DNA from: Apostichopus californicus
Taxonomy: Eukaryota; Echinodermata; Holothuroidea; Aspidochirotida; Stichopodidae
Assembly (NCBI GenBank): GCA_020650975.1
Contig: JAIPMN010000536.1
Location: forward strand, 1,516-42,825
Length of the DNA stretch: 41,310 nucleotides
Direction: 5' to 3'
Part shown: positions 1 to 13,241 of the stretch, one piece after another
How the letters are laid out: each line of letters begins with the position of its first letter
Position numbering within the stretch: the stretch's first letter is position 1
Notes under the pieces: model-generated
Databases searched by the model: none
What the model saw: the letters and a program-made list of their open reading frames with translations, nothing else
What the model was told of the DNA's origin: nothing
Made by a program: the position numbers and the translations under genes

Positions 1-1247
1 CCCACCCCCCATTCCCTTCCTTCTCTCGACCTCTCTCTCCTTGTTTTTGTTTTGTTTGGTTTGTTTCGTCTTTCTTTCTATAACAGCATTACCTCTCCAC
101 TGTGTTTACAACTGTGTGGCCAAGTAACAATATCTTACAGAAAAATGTAACATAAATGTCATGAACTGTAGTGTAGGAGTTAAAAAGAAGTTCATTTTAC
201 TCAGTTACCACAGAAAGTATATATTGCAAGCTTGCCAAAGAACCCTTGATATATCTATGCCAAGGTACACAAGTATTCAGGTCTGAAAATGATACATATG
301 ATCACTGAGCCGGTTTCATATGCATACAGTACACAGAGAAATGGGCATGCAATCGCTATGCAATTGTGTGACTTTTGACTTGTCGGTTATTAATGTATCT
401 TCAAAAGAATAAAAAAGAAAAAGAAAAGACAACTTTGGATTCAAATACAACAGTACTTACTGTACAGGATGGGTATTACCTCTATCTTACAATCATGATT
501 ACCTTCCACTTAATCCTCAAAAAGGAAACTTGATAAAGTCCTTCTTGATTGCCTTTGTTCCCCTCCCATCCCCCTCCCTAACCATTCACTGCTGGTTTGA
601 CTCCTCATAGCAGCAGAGTAAAGTAGTAGACGAGGAGCATTCCTCAAAACCACAAGTTTTTTAAGCCCACACAACAAAAATGTACGCAAAGATCACCCTT
701 TATTACTAAAGCAAATAAGCTCCAATCCAGCACATTCCAGACATTTTTTGTTTCCTTTCCTTTCTATTAGGCTAACTATTTTAAATGTCTCTCTACTTTA
801 TATCGACTGTTCCACTGAAATAAAAGGACATCTGAATAAACTTACAAGAACCAGTGGGCACAATTGGCCGCCGCCCGACAAACTACTTCTCTTTTGTGGA
901 AAAATTGTGCTTTTTCCTCAATGGAATGCCTGCAATGTGGTCAACAGGACAGAATAAAGAGATGATGTATTTTTTTCTTTCTTGGAAACTTTACAAGCAC
1001 CTGGAAAACCCATACAGTAGTCAAAACAATGATTTTTTTTTGGCCCTCCTGAGTGAAATCATTGTAGTGGCTAAGGGTATATTTCTAGACTTCAAAAGTT
1101 TGATTAGTCAATGGTCAGTCAATATTTAGTCAAAATTTTACAACGTTCATTTGGCGTTCTTCCAAGTTTAATTTGCATAACTTATTAGCACCTCAGGCAA
1201 GCTGCAGGTAGATCCTACTATTGATAGTCTATGTTGTAAGCCTTCAC
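1..1247. other. non-coding stretch, no gene seen
   Basis: The first 40 bases are pyrimidine-rich. The remainder is AT-rich and interrupted by stops in all frames. Two overlapping short open frames at 748-1129 have no protein-like features and no convincing splice borders. I see nothing else here. Confidence 0.6.
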
Positions 1248-1527
1248 AGATTCGTAGATTTGGAAGGAGGAGGAGAAATATTAGTGAACAGAAGTGATCT
1301 GGAAGCTGGTCAACAGAGAGAGGTGCAATTCTAAAATTATGTTAAAATGTCTCTAATTTTGCAAAAAGCCAGCTTGATCGGAGGGCTAGTATGAAGGTGC
1401 AATTTAAGGAGATAGATAGGAGAAAATAGAAAAAATAGAAAAAATAGAAAAAATTATTTAAATAATTTAAAAAATAAATTTAAAAAACAGAAAAAAGATA
1501 GGAGTGAGAGGATTGAAGTAAATGCAG
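1248..1527 (+). repeat. dispersed repeat family A, degenerate copy
   Basis: The head TCGTAGATTTGGAAGGAGGAGG matches the head of the copies at 19.0 and 36.3 kb, and the tail GGATTGAAGTAAAT matches the family tail. The middle is diverged and interrupted by an A-rich simple repeat (1421..1498, built on AAAAATAG). The GACAGGTAAG motif kept by better copies is not recognisable here. It is an old copy, identified by shared head and tail in the same order. Confidence 0.5.
1421..1498. repeat. A-rich simple repeat
   Basis: Repeated AAAAAATAG-type units followed by AT-only sequence that includes the palindrome AATTATTTAAATAATT. It lies inside the degenerate family A copy. Confidence 0.8.
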
Positions 1528-2509
1528 TTGGCACAGTGAAAGTTTCTTACATGAAAATGTACAGTGCAATGGTATCCTTTACAGCAAAGAGAAGCCATCA
1601 CAACCTGAAAACCACATTACCCAAAACAACCACCCTGCTATAAACATCTTCACATGCTGCACCAATTGATGAGATGTCTCGTCAGGCATTAACTACAGTA
1701 TCAAAAGAGATTTTTCTTGTCTTAAAAATAAAAAAAACTGTTGAAAAGTTTGTGCAGGTTTTACAGGATATATATGGGAATCCGTGGTAAGAAGAATAAC
1801 GTCTTCTTTCACTTAAATCACTCAATAAATCAATTTATTGGCAATTTTTGTTTAAATTCTTCTTGAACTAACAACAACCTATCTAAGAGTATTCTCTGTT
1901 CACCCTGAATGAGCCAAATACGACAACTATTCATGCTGCATATCTTTGATAACTCTCCCGGCAACCCTGTTACTATTTGTACCTTTTCTGGTTCTACAAC
2001 TTTCGCCTTTTGCACGCCCGAAGCTTTCAACTCCCTTCCAGCTCCTATCCCCAAAGATCGACAACCATTGATAGATTCAAAGGTCATGGTATTAAGCGCA
2101 TGTTCTTTTCTTATAGCATTGAATCTTATATATTACTTTAGGTTAATATGTCAGTTTTTGCCTTGTTTCATATTTGCTCGTTTCTAACCGGCCCACGTGT
2201 GCATGTTTGATGTCATCTAGGAATAGATAAAAGGTGAGCTGTATGAATAACATATTCTATCTATTTAGTTATCTCTACGGCTCTCTTTGGATCTCCGCAG
2301 CAAATACTGATCTTGTCAAACTTTGTGAATGAAGAACTACTTCTGCCATTATCCGTAACAGTGAGTATCAAACCAAAGTGTTATGGGTCAACGAGCAGCG
2401 TCCTGTATATTTCAACGCTTCTGTAAGGTACCGTACCTGTGTATAGATATGTCCAAGGTCATTAAAAAAATAGGTTATTTAAATGATGATAATGCAGTTT
2501 TTTATTTCT
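1528..2509. other. non-coding stretch, no gene seen
   Basis: Two overlapping opposite-strand open frames at 1830-2187 are mutual shadows. Neither shows a recognisable domain or good splice borders. Nothing further seen. Confidence 0.5.
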
Positions 2510-2700
2510 TTCCTTCCTTCCTTCCAAGCACCAATTTTAACAAACAGAGAATTTGGGCAATTTTGCCAATTATGTTAAGGTTTATAAGAATGAGATATAT
2601 ATCTATATATATATATGTATATAAATTTGTATATAACGGAGCAGAAGTAAATATATCTCTCTCTCTCTCACTATATCTCTCTCTCTATATATATATGTAT
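2510..2700. repeat. microsatellite cluster (TTCC, TA, TC)
   Basis: A short TTCC run (2510..2525) is followed by interrupted TA repeats (about 2594..2623), then TC repeats and TA repeats (about 2651..2700). A 118-codon open frame over this region is produced by the repeats (runs of Tyr-Ile and Ser-Leu) and is not a gene. Confidence 0.85.
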
Positions 2701-2710
2701 GCCAAACCTT

Positions 2711-4153
2711 GTGAACTTTTGAGTCATATCAAACATTAATCAGTCACAGAGAAAGTCCTCCTCATCATCACCTGAGTGAAGACAACTGGCAGGAAAAAAA
2801 GAGGATTACTCAACCTTACTCAGAATCACTCCCAGGAGAAATTACTGATGACTCTGATACTGAACTTTATTGAAGGTCAGCTTCTCAGGTACATGTTTGA
2901 TTGTATCTCTGTTGTATATCCTGCTGACCAAGTAATGGCACATTTTACACATGTAAAATTCACATCATTCAAAATACCTCAATCAATCTAAGATATCTAC
3001 ATGTAGTTAGAAACCATTTCCTTGATCCAAATTTAAAAAGATGGCTACAAAAAGTAAATTGGATATGTTTAATATAGATCATTCAACCAATACACTGCTT
3101 TCAGTCCAGGTTGTTTTTTCTACATAAAACAGTTTTAATTTTTTGAGAAAGGACCCTTTAAACAAGTGAGGTTCACCTAATAAGGTGTGAGTCTATACGG
3201 ATCCCCAAGGTCCGGTTCCTCAGATGCAAAGCAAAAACCAATGGGACGTTATCCGCCTAGAATGACATATTTACATTAATACTGGAGTAGTTATAGAAAC
3301 ATTGCTACCCACTTCATTTTTGCCCATTATTCTAGGACTATGACATATCAAGACTTCTGCCTAAAGTCATCCGTTAAAGAATTGCTAACTGTTAGAGGAA
3401 TATAACGTTGCCAGAAAATTTGACACTTTTATATTGAAAGAATAATATTCAACACTGTTAGTTGAATACCCAGTCTCAATATCTGATCCCATACTCAAGA
3501 TACTCTAAGTGAACCCAGCTTTCGGCTGGCCAAACCCTGGGATTCTTCGCTTGAGTGGATCACAGTGCTCTAGGTGGTCTGGTGATGCCATAGGGGCAAA
3601 TGTTCTCCAAAACTGTTGAATTTCCTATTGTAACATTCTTGTTGATTTATCCTCGAAATCTGATACAATTGGAATGTTTACTTAGAAGCTGCCAACATTC
3701 TCTGTATACAAAATGTTATCAAAAATCTGTATAAATATTATTTTATTAAAAGTGAGCTAGATGTATCATTTAGCAAAACAAATTTTTTCACCTGAATCAC
3801 TGCGATGACATCACTCACTATGCTGTTGCTACCGAAGATATGTATTCACGAAATACCAAAACATTTTGGAAAAATTCATATCTTCATCATATCTTCTAAA
3901 TACTATGTGGGATGTGATCTTGAACTAAAGATGCAGTAAAAGTTTTAGCATTTTCATTACCCAACCAACTTCAGTCGCTGGAATGGCCCTTTTAATCCGA
4001 TACAGATAATCTGTGTACCACAAAACTCTGTGTAACCTCTGATTGGTTACTTTAGACAATAGACACTTTTCTTCCGAGTGGCTGTTTTAATTTTCTAATT
4101 TTGAAGTTACCTGTACACGTACTATCTTGTGGATTTGTACTTGTAATGGGGAC
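2711..4153. other. non-coding stretch, no gene seen
   Basis: AT-rich single-copy-looking DNA with stops in all frames. No repeat or RNA signature recognised. Confidence 0.5.
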
Positions 4154-4330
4154 ATGTACTTGCACTTGTGAATAAAGAACCTTATTCTGGTACTCATACC
4201 CAGGAATCGGTGAATCTTGAAGAGTGCAGGAACTAGTGGAATCTATGTACTTGCACTAGTGCTTAAAGCACCTTAAATCTAGGAACTCCTACCAAGGGAA
4301 GAAAAGTCTGTAAGAACAACCTAGACTATT
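4154..4330 (+). repeat. diverged 91-bp tandem duplication
   Basis: ATGTACTTGCACTTGTG at 4154 recurs as ATGTACTTGCACTAGTG at 4245. Similar following sequence (TAAAG-ACCTTA, then GGAACTC-TACC) keeps the same order. Two units of about 91 bp have diverged by roughly a third. Confidence 0.5.
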
Positions 4331-4362
4331 ATTCCATTAGTTTGGCACTATCTCTCTGGGCT

Positions 4363-4379
4363 ACACACACACACACACA
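4363..4379. repeat. (AC)n microsatellite
   Basis: Uninterrupted AC dinucleotide run of about nine units. Confidence 0.9.
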
Positions 4380-5002
4380 AACAATACCAGTCTGTTCAAT
4401 CTGTGGTATTGTGAATATATGCAACTCAATCAATAAAGTAGGTATCCCTGGATATTTGACAACAATGCACTAGGAACCTGAAGCACTGTTTAAACTATTG
4501 TGTGTGAATGGAAGATTTCATTGGGAGGTTCTTCCGCCACTGTCCCTTAATTTTGCAAAAGGTTGCATCAAATGCATGATTGAGAGTGGTGCAGGATGAT
4601 ACAGGGCATTCATAAAATCAGAGCTACCACAACCTATAAGTTCAACAACAAACCATTCAAATATCTGTGTGTGATTAAACATGCAGTAGAGTCATCAAAG
4701 GATAGTTAATAAATTTGGGAATTTTTTTTTTTTATTTTCAAGTAATAATAATAATAATCAGCAGTTATTTTTACACCGCTTAAGCGACCAAAATATGAAA
4801 TACTGTATGTTATCAGACATTGGGGCCCCAAATAATTTATGACCCATGGCCCTTCCCTCCCTCCCTTCCCACATAGCCTTAATCTGGGTTTGCATGACAT
4901 TTGAACTCAATCATAAACTACTGAAAAGAAAGGTACTAATTGAGAGTCACATCTATCAGATTCACCAAAACTTTTGTTCTTTAATTAAATTTGCTTTTTA
5001 CA
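4380..5002. other. non-coding stretch with short A/T and TAA runs
   Basis: Contains a T-run near 4724 and an ATA/ATAATA run near 4743..4758, then an ACCGCTTAAGCG motif. The latter is loosely like the TATAGCGCC repeat near 15.8 kb. No gene seen. Confidence 0.45.
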
Positions 5003-5052
5003 TTTGGGCCACTGGTGACTTCAGATGACCTTTGACCTCCACCACAAACAAA
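5003..5052 (-). repeat. TGACCT-type dispersed repeat, short copy with perfect DR1
   Basis: GGTGACTTCAGATGACC followed by TTTGACCTCC matches the core of the longer copies at 20.7 and 28.8 kb. Read on the minus strand, 5026..5038 is AGGTCAAAGGTCA, a perfect direct repeat of nuclear-receptor half-sites spaced by one base (DR1). Only the core of the repeat unit is present. Confidence 0.65.
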
Positions 5053-6125
5053 GGCAGCTGAGGACCGAACGAGGGGTATGTATGTACGACGTTCACACAA
5101 GCTGCATACAATACATGTTAACATATGCTTACAATTATCTGAGATGTCACATGCACACACACCCATACGCACACCAATGCCAGCTGGGAACTAGCAAATA
5201 TCAGAATGCAAGCAGATTAGCAAACAGGTTGTAAGATGGTTCACGGTTCCTTCTTTGCTTTGTTTTTTTCAGTCTAGATTTTCCACTGAATGTGTGATAA
5301 AGACTTGATCATTATTTTACTGAAACACTTCTGTACTAAGTTTGTAACCAGTTCCTTGTCTTGTGTTTGGGAAATCCCCAGCTGGCAAAAAACTTACACA
5401 ATACTTGTGTGTAACATCTTAAAACAATCTTTCCAGAAGGCAAAAAATAGTTTGTTCCTTTTTATTCATACCTACAGTGTAAAAGAATCTTCCAGAAGTG
5501 CATGTGTTTTTTTTTAAATCTTTATAAACTTTACACAACTTTTATCAATCTTCTTTAAGATGTGATTTGATAGAAGACACAGAACAGTCTGCAACACAAT
5601 TATATAACAAAATACACACAAGTCGCACAAAATGGGCCCAATAAATGCAACGTGTAATATCGAATCTCTTGGGAAGCCAGAAATTAAAAGTTGTGACTAA
5701 CAAGATGACAGCAGTGGATTTCTGTGGTACATGCTGTTGTTTAAACAAAAGTTGCATATGATGTCTGGGGAGACCACTTTCATAGTGTGGCTATGTACAC
5801 ATCTACACTCAGTTGATAAGTCTGAGACTATAGTAATCTTCCAACACATGCCAATTTGTGTTGTCAGTTCATCACTATAGCCTGGATATTACTTCAACCA
5901 CCAGCAACTCAACTCTGCAAGAGATAAAATGTCAGACAGTTTCCTATCATGTATGCAGAGCACAGCTGTATATCCTATAGATGAAGAACATGATAGATGA
6001 TTACAAGATAATAATTACAAGAAGAAAATTAGTATGTTTACCGATGCTGTAATGCCCACTCCGGTCCACAGTATGGTTTAACCCAAATACTTCATACCTG
6101 AATGATCGGGCGAAAAGTGTGTGGG
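5053..6125. other. non-coding stretch, no gene seen
   Basis: Includes a CA-rich patch near 5150..5175. Short open frames here have no domain signature. Nothing else supported. Confidence 0.5.
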
Positions 6126-6130
6126 ATGGT

Positions 6131-6155
6131 GAGGGGGGGGGGAGGGGGTAGAGGT
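6131..6155 (+). repeat. G-rich tract
   Basis: GAG10GGAGGGGG-type run on the plus strand. It can in principle form a G-quadruplex but may simply be a low-complexity tract. Confidence 0.7.
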
Positions 6156-9100
6156 GGTACATCAAAAAATATCAGATACTTGTCCAAGTAAAAATCCAGA
6201 TAAGCAATATTTGGCATGCTATCTTTTTACAGCAAGGATTCATAATTCTTAACGGAGGCAACAAGAAATATAGTCCCGAGCTATATAACAATCTTTCTAT
6301 TAAACAGCTATGCGGTCACAGGGAACATCTATTTTTTCCCTTATTTATCTTCAATTTCTATTTTCAAGCACCTAGCGGTTCATACACAAAGATTTATAAA
6401 TAAAAGAGTCCCACTCGATGAGTTTAAATTATGCATAACAAAAAACGTCCCAATCATATATCCTTCGATAACAAATCCTGGTATACCAACCCTTACAAAA
6501 AAGAGTCCTCCTGATAAGAAGTTTCCCACAGTAGCTTTTCCTGTCACAACAAACCTGACACTTGTACACAAGGCACTGGTTGCATTAATACCCTCTAACA
6601 CAACTAATAAGTCTCTCATATATCAAGAGAATTTGATATTTCCTGTTGAACTACCTTCATATCATCACCAAAATCAGATGATATCCTAGTAATGCTCCTA
6701 TACTACCCTGGTAAAAAAAAAAAAAAAAATGCATCAACCTACCAGTAACAAATAAAGATATGAGATGAGCAGTACACGTAGCTCCGAGATTTCAAAACTA
6801 AACACAGGAACTATATAAAATGAACTGATACTAATCCTGGGTGTGAAGGGATGGCTCGTACAGTACACAGAAACTACATGGAAACTCTACGGAAAAATGA
6901 CATACCTTGGCATTTACTGCCCCAAGGTGGTAACATATGGTACAATCCAGAATCAATAAATTAATGGTTCTTTAGGTAAGCGCGTTGCTTTCAGTTGGGG
7001 GAGAGTAACGACAAATCCGAGTGACGACCATCCCTTTAACACATACAACATATCCAGGACAAACTTGTACGCATTCGTTGTGGGTTGTCCCTCGCACAAC
7101 CGGCTATAACTTTTCGGTCGTCCGAACAGCAGATACGGTTGTCCGAATAAATGTAGCAGCATAAGAAAGAGTGATATGTACACTGTAGGAAAGATGTTCA
7201 GGACTGGTGAATAGAACACCAGCTTTTTGGGCCAGTGAAACTCCCATTCAGGTAGAACTACATCATGGGCCTACCAAGTCTGTTATTGTTTTATGTTGGT
7301 TTCTCCCGAGTAATGGAGCCTGATACCACCATTATCGTTTGACCTATTTTGGGGTACTTAAGTAACAATTCAATCTGAATTTAATGTAAACATATTAGTC
7401 CTCCTCAGGACAACTTCCGAAGCTGATTCTGGTTCTTAGAATAGAAATTTGCCCTGACATCACAGAACTTTTTTACTCTGGAAACCAGTTCATGTTTGTT
7501 AAGAAAGTTGTCAGTTACCTAACCTGTGACTGATTGACAATTAGCTGGAACAAATAACCAAAAAACTACTTTTACCTCATCATAAACTGAAAGACCAAAA
7601 GAGAAACAAATAGATGGAAAAAAATATTAATAAAAATAAGAAATAAAGAAATAAAAAAGAAAATTTGTTGTTAGGCTTTTCGAGACAGAAGGCGCCATTA
7701 GTACTCATAACAGTACTTGTAACTGTTGACCAGACAGAAAATAATAAAATAAAATATGGCATTTGTGCCTCAAATTAGTACCCATTTCTTTATTGATTTA
7801 TTAATTATATTTTATTTTATATTTTATTTTAAAGATTTTTTGGGACATTTATCTGTACGTTATAGATTTCTCACTGTGTGATTTTAGTTCATTTACTCTT
7901 TAATTTATTAAGTAAAGTATACAGAAAATCAACACTGTATTACCTCGTGCTAAAGAATCAGTTTTTCTTTAGCCAAGAAACACGATGGTTCATGACACTT
8001 GGTAACACTAGTTAGTTCTCAAATCAAGGATGTACTTGACCTCACACATAAGTGATAATACTATTGGGGATATTTAAATTTGAAGAACTGTATTTCCTTA
8101 CTACTGTATCTCTAATCAATTTTAAGTCTCTGATAATATCTCTTTGCCTTTTTTTGTTAAGAATCATCTCAGCATTAATTAAAACCTGATTCACACAAGA
8201 TACCTTATTTTACAGTAACACATATTACTTCTTAGGATGTTTACAAAGGACAAAGACAGCCAGCTATAGCCCACACAAACTAGCTATTGTAAATACTACT
8301 AGGTCAAACTTATGAAACAATACCCTATTATGAAAAATCAAAACCTTCGGGTGACGATTATAATGGTACCATTTTTCAAACTAATGCAGAAATCACTGCT
8401 GAGTTAGTCCAGCAGACTATACACAGAGAAAGCATATGTAGGTCTTTGTCTCAGTGTTGGCCACATGGTTTTCATGTAGCTATCTCTGTATTAGTTGCTT
8501 TCTCTTACTCACACACATACACATACAGGCAGAGAGACAAATTCTACAGTGACATCCTAACAACACACAACAAACAGTGTGTATCAGTTATGCCTGTCAA
8601 CACACGACCACCCACATGTTCATCAACAAAGAAAAATTTACCTTACTTAAATACTTTCACACTAAAACTCACCTTCAAAGATATTCCCATAGACATATTC
8701 CATGGTCAGAAATCACTCACAATGATAGGCTCAAATTTCTGCTGGAGGACTACATATGTACTGTGTACACAGTGGTTATGGCCAGGATCCCATGATGAAG
8801 AAAAAAACCCACTGCAATTGAGTTCAGTAGGTAAAACCACTGTCACAAGAGAAGTACATCTGTACCAGACAGAAGGATGCCTTTTGAATTCCTTATCCCA
8901 CTAGCTTGGGAGGATTCCCTAGCAATACCCTCTCTCTTTGTTAGACAACAATGAACTTCACTTTAGAACCCACAGGTCATGTAAACAATACTGCAGTGGA
9001 GTGAATCCCACACAGGGTAGTAATAGTAGTAGTAGTACTCCTCCGCTGCTCGAACTGTGTTGTGTACAGATGGCAGAATGCTACAATAGCCTGGCAGTAG

Positions 9101-9400
9101 TATGCAATCCCCAGGTACCATGCATTATTCATTACACAGAAACAGACCTGGTATTAAGGTCACTCCCTGCACAGACACCTGGATAGGTCAGCTAAGAAAG
9201 AGCTTACCTAGGGAAGACGGTTCTTGAAAACACTTCAACGACTATTGTCAATTGCTGCATTAGCGACTAATATCATGGTATTGTTTCTCAGAAATGTGTG
9301 ATGTTAGATCAGAGACCAATTTTTTTTTACCCCTTTTTCAGTAAACATGCTGAATACTGGGTATGGATGAAATTTTTAAAAATGAGATAATCAAATAGGA
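6156..9400. other. non-coding stretch, no gene supported
   Basis: Contains an A17 run (6713..6729) and A- and T-rich tracts near 7615..7840. The longest open frame (8446..8904, 152 codons, plus) starts in a CA-rich patch, has no recognisable domain and no convincing splice borders, and its composition follows the surrounding DNA. I do not call it a gene. Confidence 0.5.
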
Positions 9401-9480
9401 TAACAAGGGGGAGGGGGAAGGGAGGGGGCTTGTGAACGCGGTTTGCAAAGGACAGGCGACTTGCAAAGGACAGGGGGATA
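9401..9480 (+). repeat. G-rich tract and 14-bp direct repeat
   Basis: A purine-rich run (about 9408..9428) is followed by TTGCAAAGGACAGG twice, at 9442..9455 and 9461..9474. Confidence 0.6.
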
Positions 9481-11162
9481 AGAAAAGGGAATACACAAAG
9501 TAATATATTGGTTCAAATTCTATAATTTAATAGACACACCAGTGCTTCTTGACAGAAAAACAAGAAGATTTTGAAAATTGCTTAAATCATGAGTTCGTAT
9601 CGGTGACAGCATTGGATGTACATTTGCAAACCTGTCTTTTCAAAGTTTATTAGACAATGACACATCAATTATATATCGGGCCTGTTAAAACAAGAGACAA
9701 TATCAACACGGTAACACATAGGTAACACAGTGTGCCTTGAAGACCCTAGTACTATATTTACAATGATCAAAACAAATTATTCACTTTACTAGTCCTTTGC
9801 ATGAACCCAAGACTTAAAAATTGGCACGGAAAGGAACCCTACTAGTTTAACCTGTTAGCCACAGACATATGCTACGTACCTTACTTTATGGTGGCTGGCT
9901 CCTTTCGATTATTTCAAGAATAACAATTGAGTTGTTACGGCTGTATTCATGCAGAAAATACAAAGTATTTGTAAGCCTTGTGTAAGTGATTATGAAGGGA
10001 ATGGCCATTGAAATGCTTTTTATGTTGCTGTGTTGTTTTTCTTGTTTTTTGTATGGGCCCTTGGATGGTTGAGAAAGCTGAGACAACTTTGTCTGATAAA
10101 GTTACGAGAATGAGGAAGTGACATGGGTGGTCATGAGTCTGCAGATCCAGGGTAGTGTGGAATTCAACCAGGGTAGCTGCTTTCCTTTACTCTGATAATT
10201 GACTGTCTATAATATGCCTTCATACATACACCAGGGTCCTACAAAAGAAAACCTTGCACTCAAACCACTACAAAAACAAAGTCCAAGGCAGTTTTTCTTT
10301 TCAGTGTCAAAATACCTCTCCCTTCTGATGTTTGTCCAGAACCTAACAAAATGTATCGGAATATTTAAACGTGTCTTTATTCACTTAAACTGGAGTGTTG
10401 TCTTTTCAAGCTTACGATGAATTGCTAATTGATAACAGAAAAGAAGTGCAAAGTCATTCCTACCGCACCCTCCTCGGCTTGTCCCCGCCCCCCCCCCACC
10501 CACCTTCTACACCCCATCATCTACAGCCCCACCATCTATCTAAAATGGAATGATTTTCATTGTTAGAGACATTTGGAATAATTTGGCATAAACTAGCATG
10601 AAGGTGGTGTGACAGAATTTTCTGAAATCTTGCAACTCTTTTTAAAACTACTAAAGATGGAAACAGAACAACTTGAGGTATATACATTTTATTGTAGAAT
10701 AAAAAGTCGTGGGAAACGAAACATTGAGTTGGTATAAATTGCTTTGCCACTGTAAAGATATTAATTTATTAGTGGCAGCTGATACAGTATTTACCCATAG
10801 ACTGTAGTTTATGTGTTTTCTACCTCTACCTCTCCCTTCTACCCACCCCCCCCCCACCACCCCCTTCCCCTTTCCCAAATAGCTACTTATTCTGAGTATT
10901 TTCCAGTTATATTACACCAGCCATTTTCAATCCATATGATCACATTCCCATCTACCTACCCTACAAAAATTGGGAATTTCAACACTGTGAACCCTATGAC
11001 CCATTTAGGGATTAACATTAGGAAGTGATTTATAGAGGGCGCAGTACTAAAAACTGACCTAATTTTGTAGGTTAATGGCAACATGCATACCTTGTTTTGA
11101 AGGTAAGAGCGGGAGATATTTTATACGAGCATCTGCCTTATTGTGATCTCAACACATTTTTA
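9481..11162. other. non-coding stretch with two C-rich tracts
   Basis: C-rich runs lie at about 10482..10503 and 10841..10875; their complements are G-rich and could form quadruplexes on the minus strand. Short open frames around them (for example 10651..10878 minus) are generated by the tracts. No gene seen. Confidence 0.5.
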
Positions 11163-11270
11163 CAAGTTCCTTCTTGGGGTTGCAAAGTTCCTACTTGGGG
11201 TTGCAACGTTCCTACTTAAGGCTTGAAAAGTTCCTACTAATGGGTCGCAAAGTTCCCATTGAGGGTTGCA
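11163..11270 (+). repeat. 21-22-bp minisatellite, about 5 copies
   Basis: The unit is roughly CAAAGTTCCTACTTGGGGTTG. The five copies differ by a few substitutions and one-base length changes. Copies begin with CAAGTTCC, CAAAGTTCC, CAACGTTCC, AAAAGTTCC and CAAAGTTCCC. Confidence 0.85.
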
Positions 11271-13086
11271 GTGGCCTTATAGGTTCATTTCAGGACAAGT
11301 TACAGAGTCTTACACCTCTCTGTATGTGATCACCTGTTTCACCTTAAAAATAGTCAGTTTCACAAAATGAGAGCGATTGCCAAATATGTAATAATCATTC
11401 TTACTCAAAAGGTACTTTTCCACTATACTGCATATTACAGCACAAGGGAGTTTTCAAAAACTTTGAACTTTACTGTCAATATTTCAATTAAACTAGAGTA
11501 GGCAAGCTAATGTAATGAATGGCTCACAAATTCTGGTATTGAATGATATATATATATATATATATATTAGATGTAAGAACACTCTAAAGTAAGAACTATG
11601 TGATTGCTACTACAGGTCTGCTTCTATATAGCAAGTCATTTACGACTTGTTCGAAGTCAAGCAATTGTACCCAACACTACTTCAATGTTATATTTTGTTG
11701 TTTCTTTTGTAAACTGCTAAAGTTTGATCACTAATACCATGAATCCTAGTGTGACTTGTACCTGACCTCTCCTTTCAATGTGGGGTACTGTACAGCAGAC
11801 ACAAAATGCAGCACATTTTAGTTTGTAATCATCTAGATTTCCTTTTGTTATCATTTTGCATACCATGTGTGTCTATAGTTAATTGCATTCTATATGTACA
11901 ACACAGTACACCAAAACTGCCTTCATGCTCACCTTACATTTCATGCAAACAAATAGAGTAGACAGACGCCCCCTCTACGGATTCCTGGAAAACAGCTGAA
12001 CAGCAAAACAAAGCAAGTGGTGGCGCTATTACAAATTACTGCCAGAGAATTTGTCAAGCTCACATGTTCATTGTGTAGGAGTGAGAACTTATAAATGCCA
12101 ATTGATTTGTCAATAATACCAGACTGGAAAGGTGTATTAAGCATCATAATGTTATCAAAACTATTCATCCAAAAACCATTCCGTCTCTTCTTTTGTGTGT
12201 ATGTGTGTACTTCTCAATTCCATGCAGTAAAAGTGCAAGAAACAAACAAATTACATTATGTGTTAAAAGATTGTCTCCAGCAAGTTGCTCCAAGTTTCAA
12301 TGCCCGTTTAACTTAATGTTCTGTGCCAAATCACCATTTCCTTTATACTAATTTTCTTATCCATGGACAAGATGGTGTTCTACAACAATTCAGCACTACC
12401 CCATTATTAGTGACAAGGTGTAATGGTTTGAAGGGGTATCTAGAGTAGAATTTTGTTCTCGTATGTATCTGAATTGTTCTACATTTGTTCTGTTTTTGAG
12501 CTACCGGAGTATTTGTGCGTACACTGTATTAAGGAAAGATTTCAACTTCACAATCACACATTTCAGCTCTACATTTCATGACAACCTGCTTAACAGCAAG
12601 ACCAATGACAGCTATCTTTTTGCACTTCCTTCTCTTACTTTTTGAAACAGAGAAATAAACCCAATAGGCCAATACCATATTTAATTTATGTTGTTATTTA
12701 TTTCATGACGAGTCACTCCAATCTGTGATTGCATAATGTGTTTAATGTTGTGAAATGTTCAAACCTCCGGTTATCATGACAAAACTGAAACAGGGTCAGC
12801 AAATGTAAGACATCAAATATATTAGTTTCAGCTTCTGCAAATAATAATCCCTACATCATTAAACAAATAGAAATAACAGATGGAAAAAGTGTATATCTTT
12901 GAGGTGAGTCAAATTTACTGAGAAGAGAGACATATAGAGTCTGTTTGACACAAGATTGCTCAAGTTTTCAGCTTCAATAAAATCTGCAAAAGGAAATATT
13001 GATCCTGAAAAAGTCTGGTGAAATAGCACGATCACTGAAGGCATCGTAGAGTGAGAAAACCCAGAAGAAAAATAGTTGCTTCTCGA
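11271..13086. other. non-coding stretch, no gene seen
   Basis: Holds a (TA)11 microsatellite at 11546..11567. Short open frames at 11941-12316, 12463-12645 and 12859-13044 show no domain or splice signature. On the minus strand an AATAAA lies at 12697..12702, which could serve a transcript ending with the candidate exon at 13.7 kb; this is speculative. Confidence 0.45.
11546..11567. repeat. (TA)n microsatellite
   Basis: Uninterrupted TA dinucleotides, 11 units. Confidence 0.95.
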
Positions 13087-13241
13087 GAATGGGTAGATTC
13101 CAAAGGGAAAGAAAGAGGGCGGTGTGCCAGATGTGGGGGTCGCAGTGCTAAAACGTTCTAATCATTGTAGCTTAAGTATACAGGAAAGTGCATATATGTA
13201 GACTGGGAGAAGACAGGTAAGAGAGGAGCTTAAAAGTAAAT
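13087..13241 (+). repeat. dispersed repeat family A copy
   Basis: Shares AATGGGTAGATTC, GGGGTCGCAGTGCTAAAA and the tail GACAGGTAAGAGAGGAG...AGTAAAT with the other family copies, in the same order and orientation. The consensus splice-donor motif GACAGGTAAG is intact at 13212..13221 although the body is clearly diverged. Confidence 0.7.

Noticed and set aside
8446..8904. 152-codon open frame as a gene
   Set aside because: Composition follows the local CA-rich DNA, with no domain, no credible splice sites and an overlapping alternative frame of similar quality.
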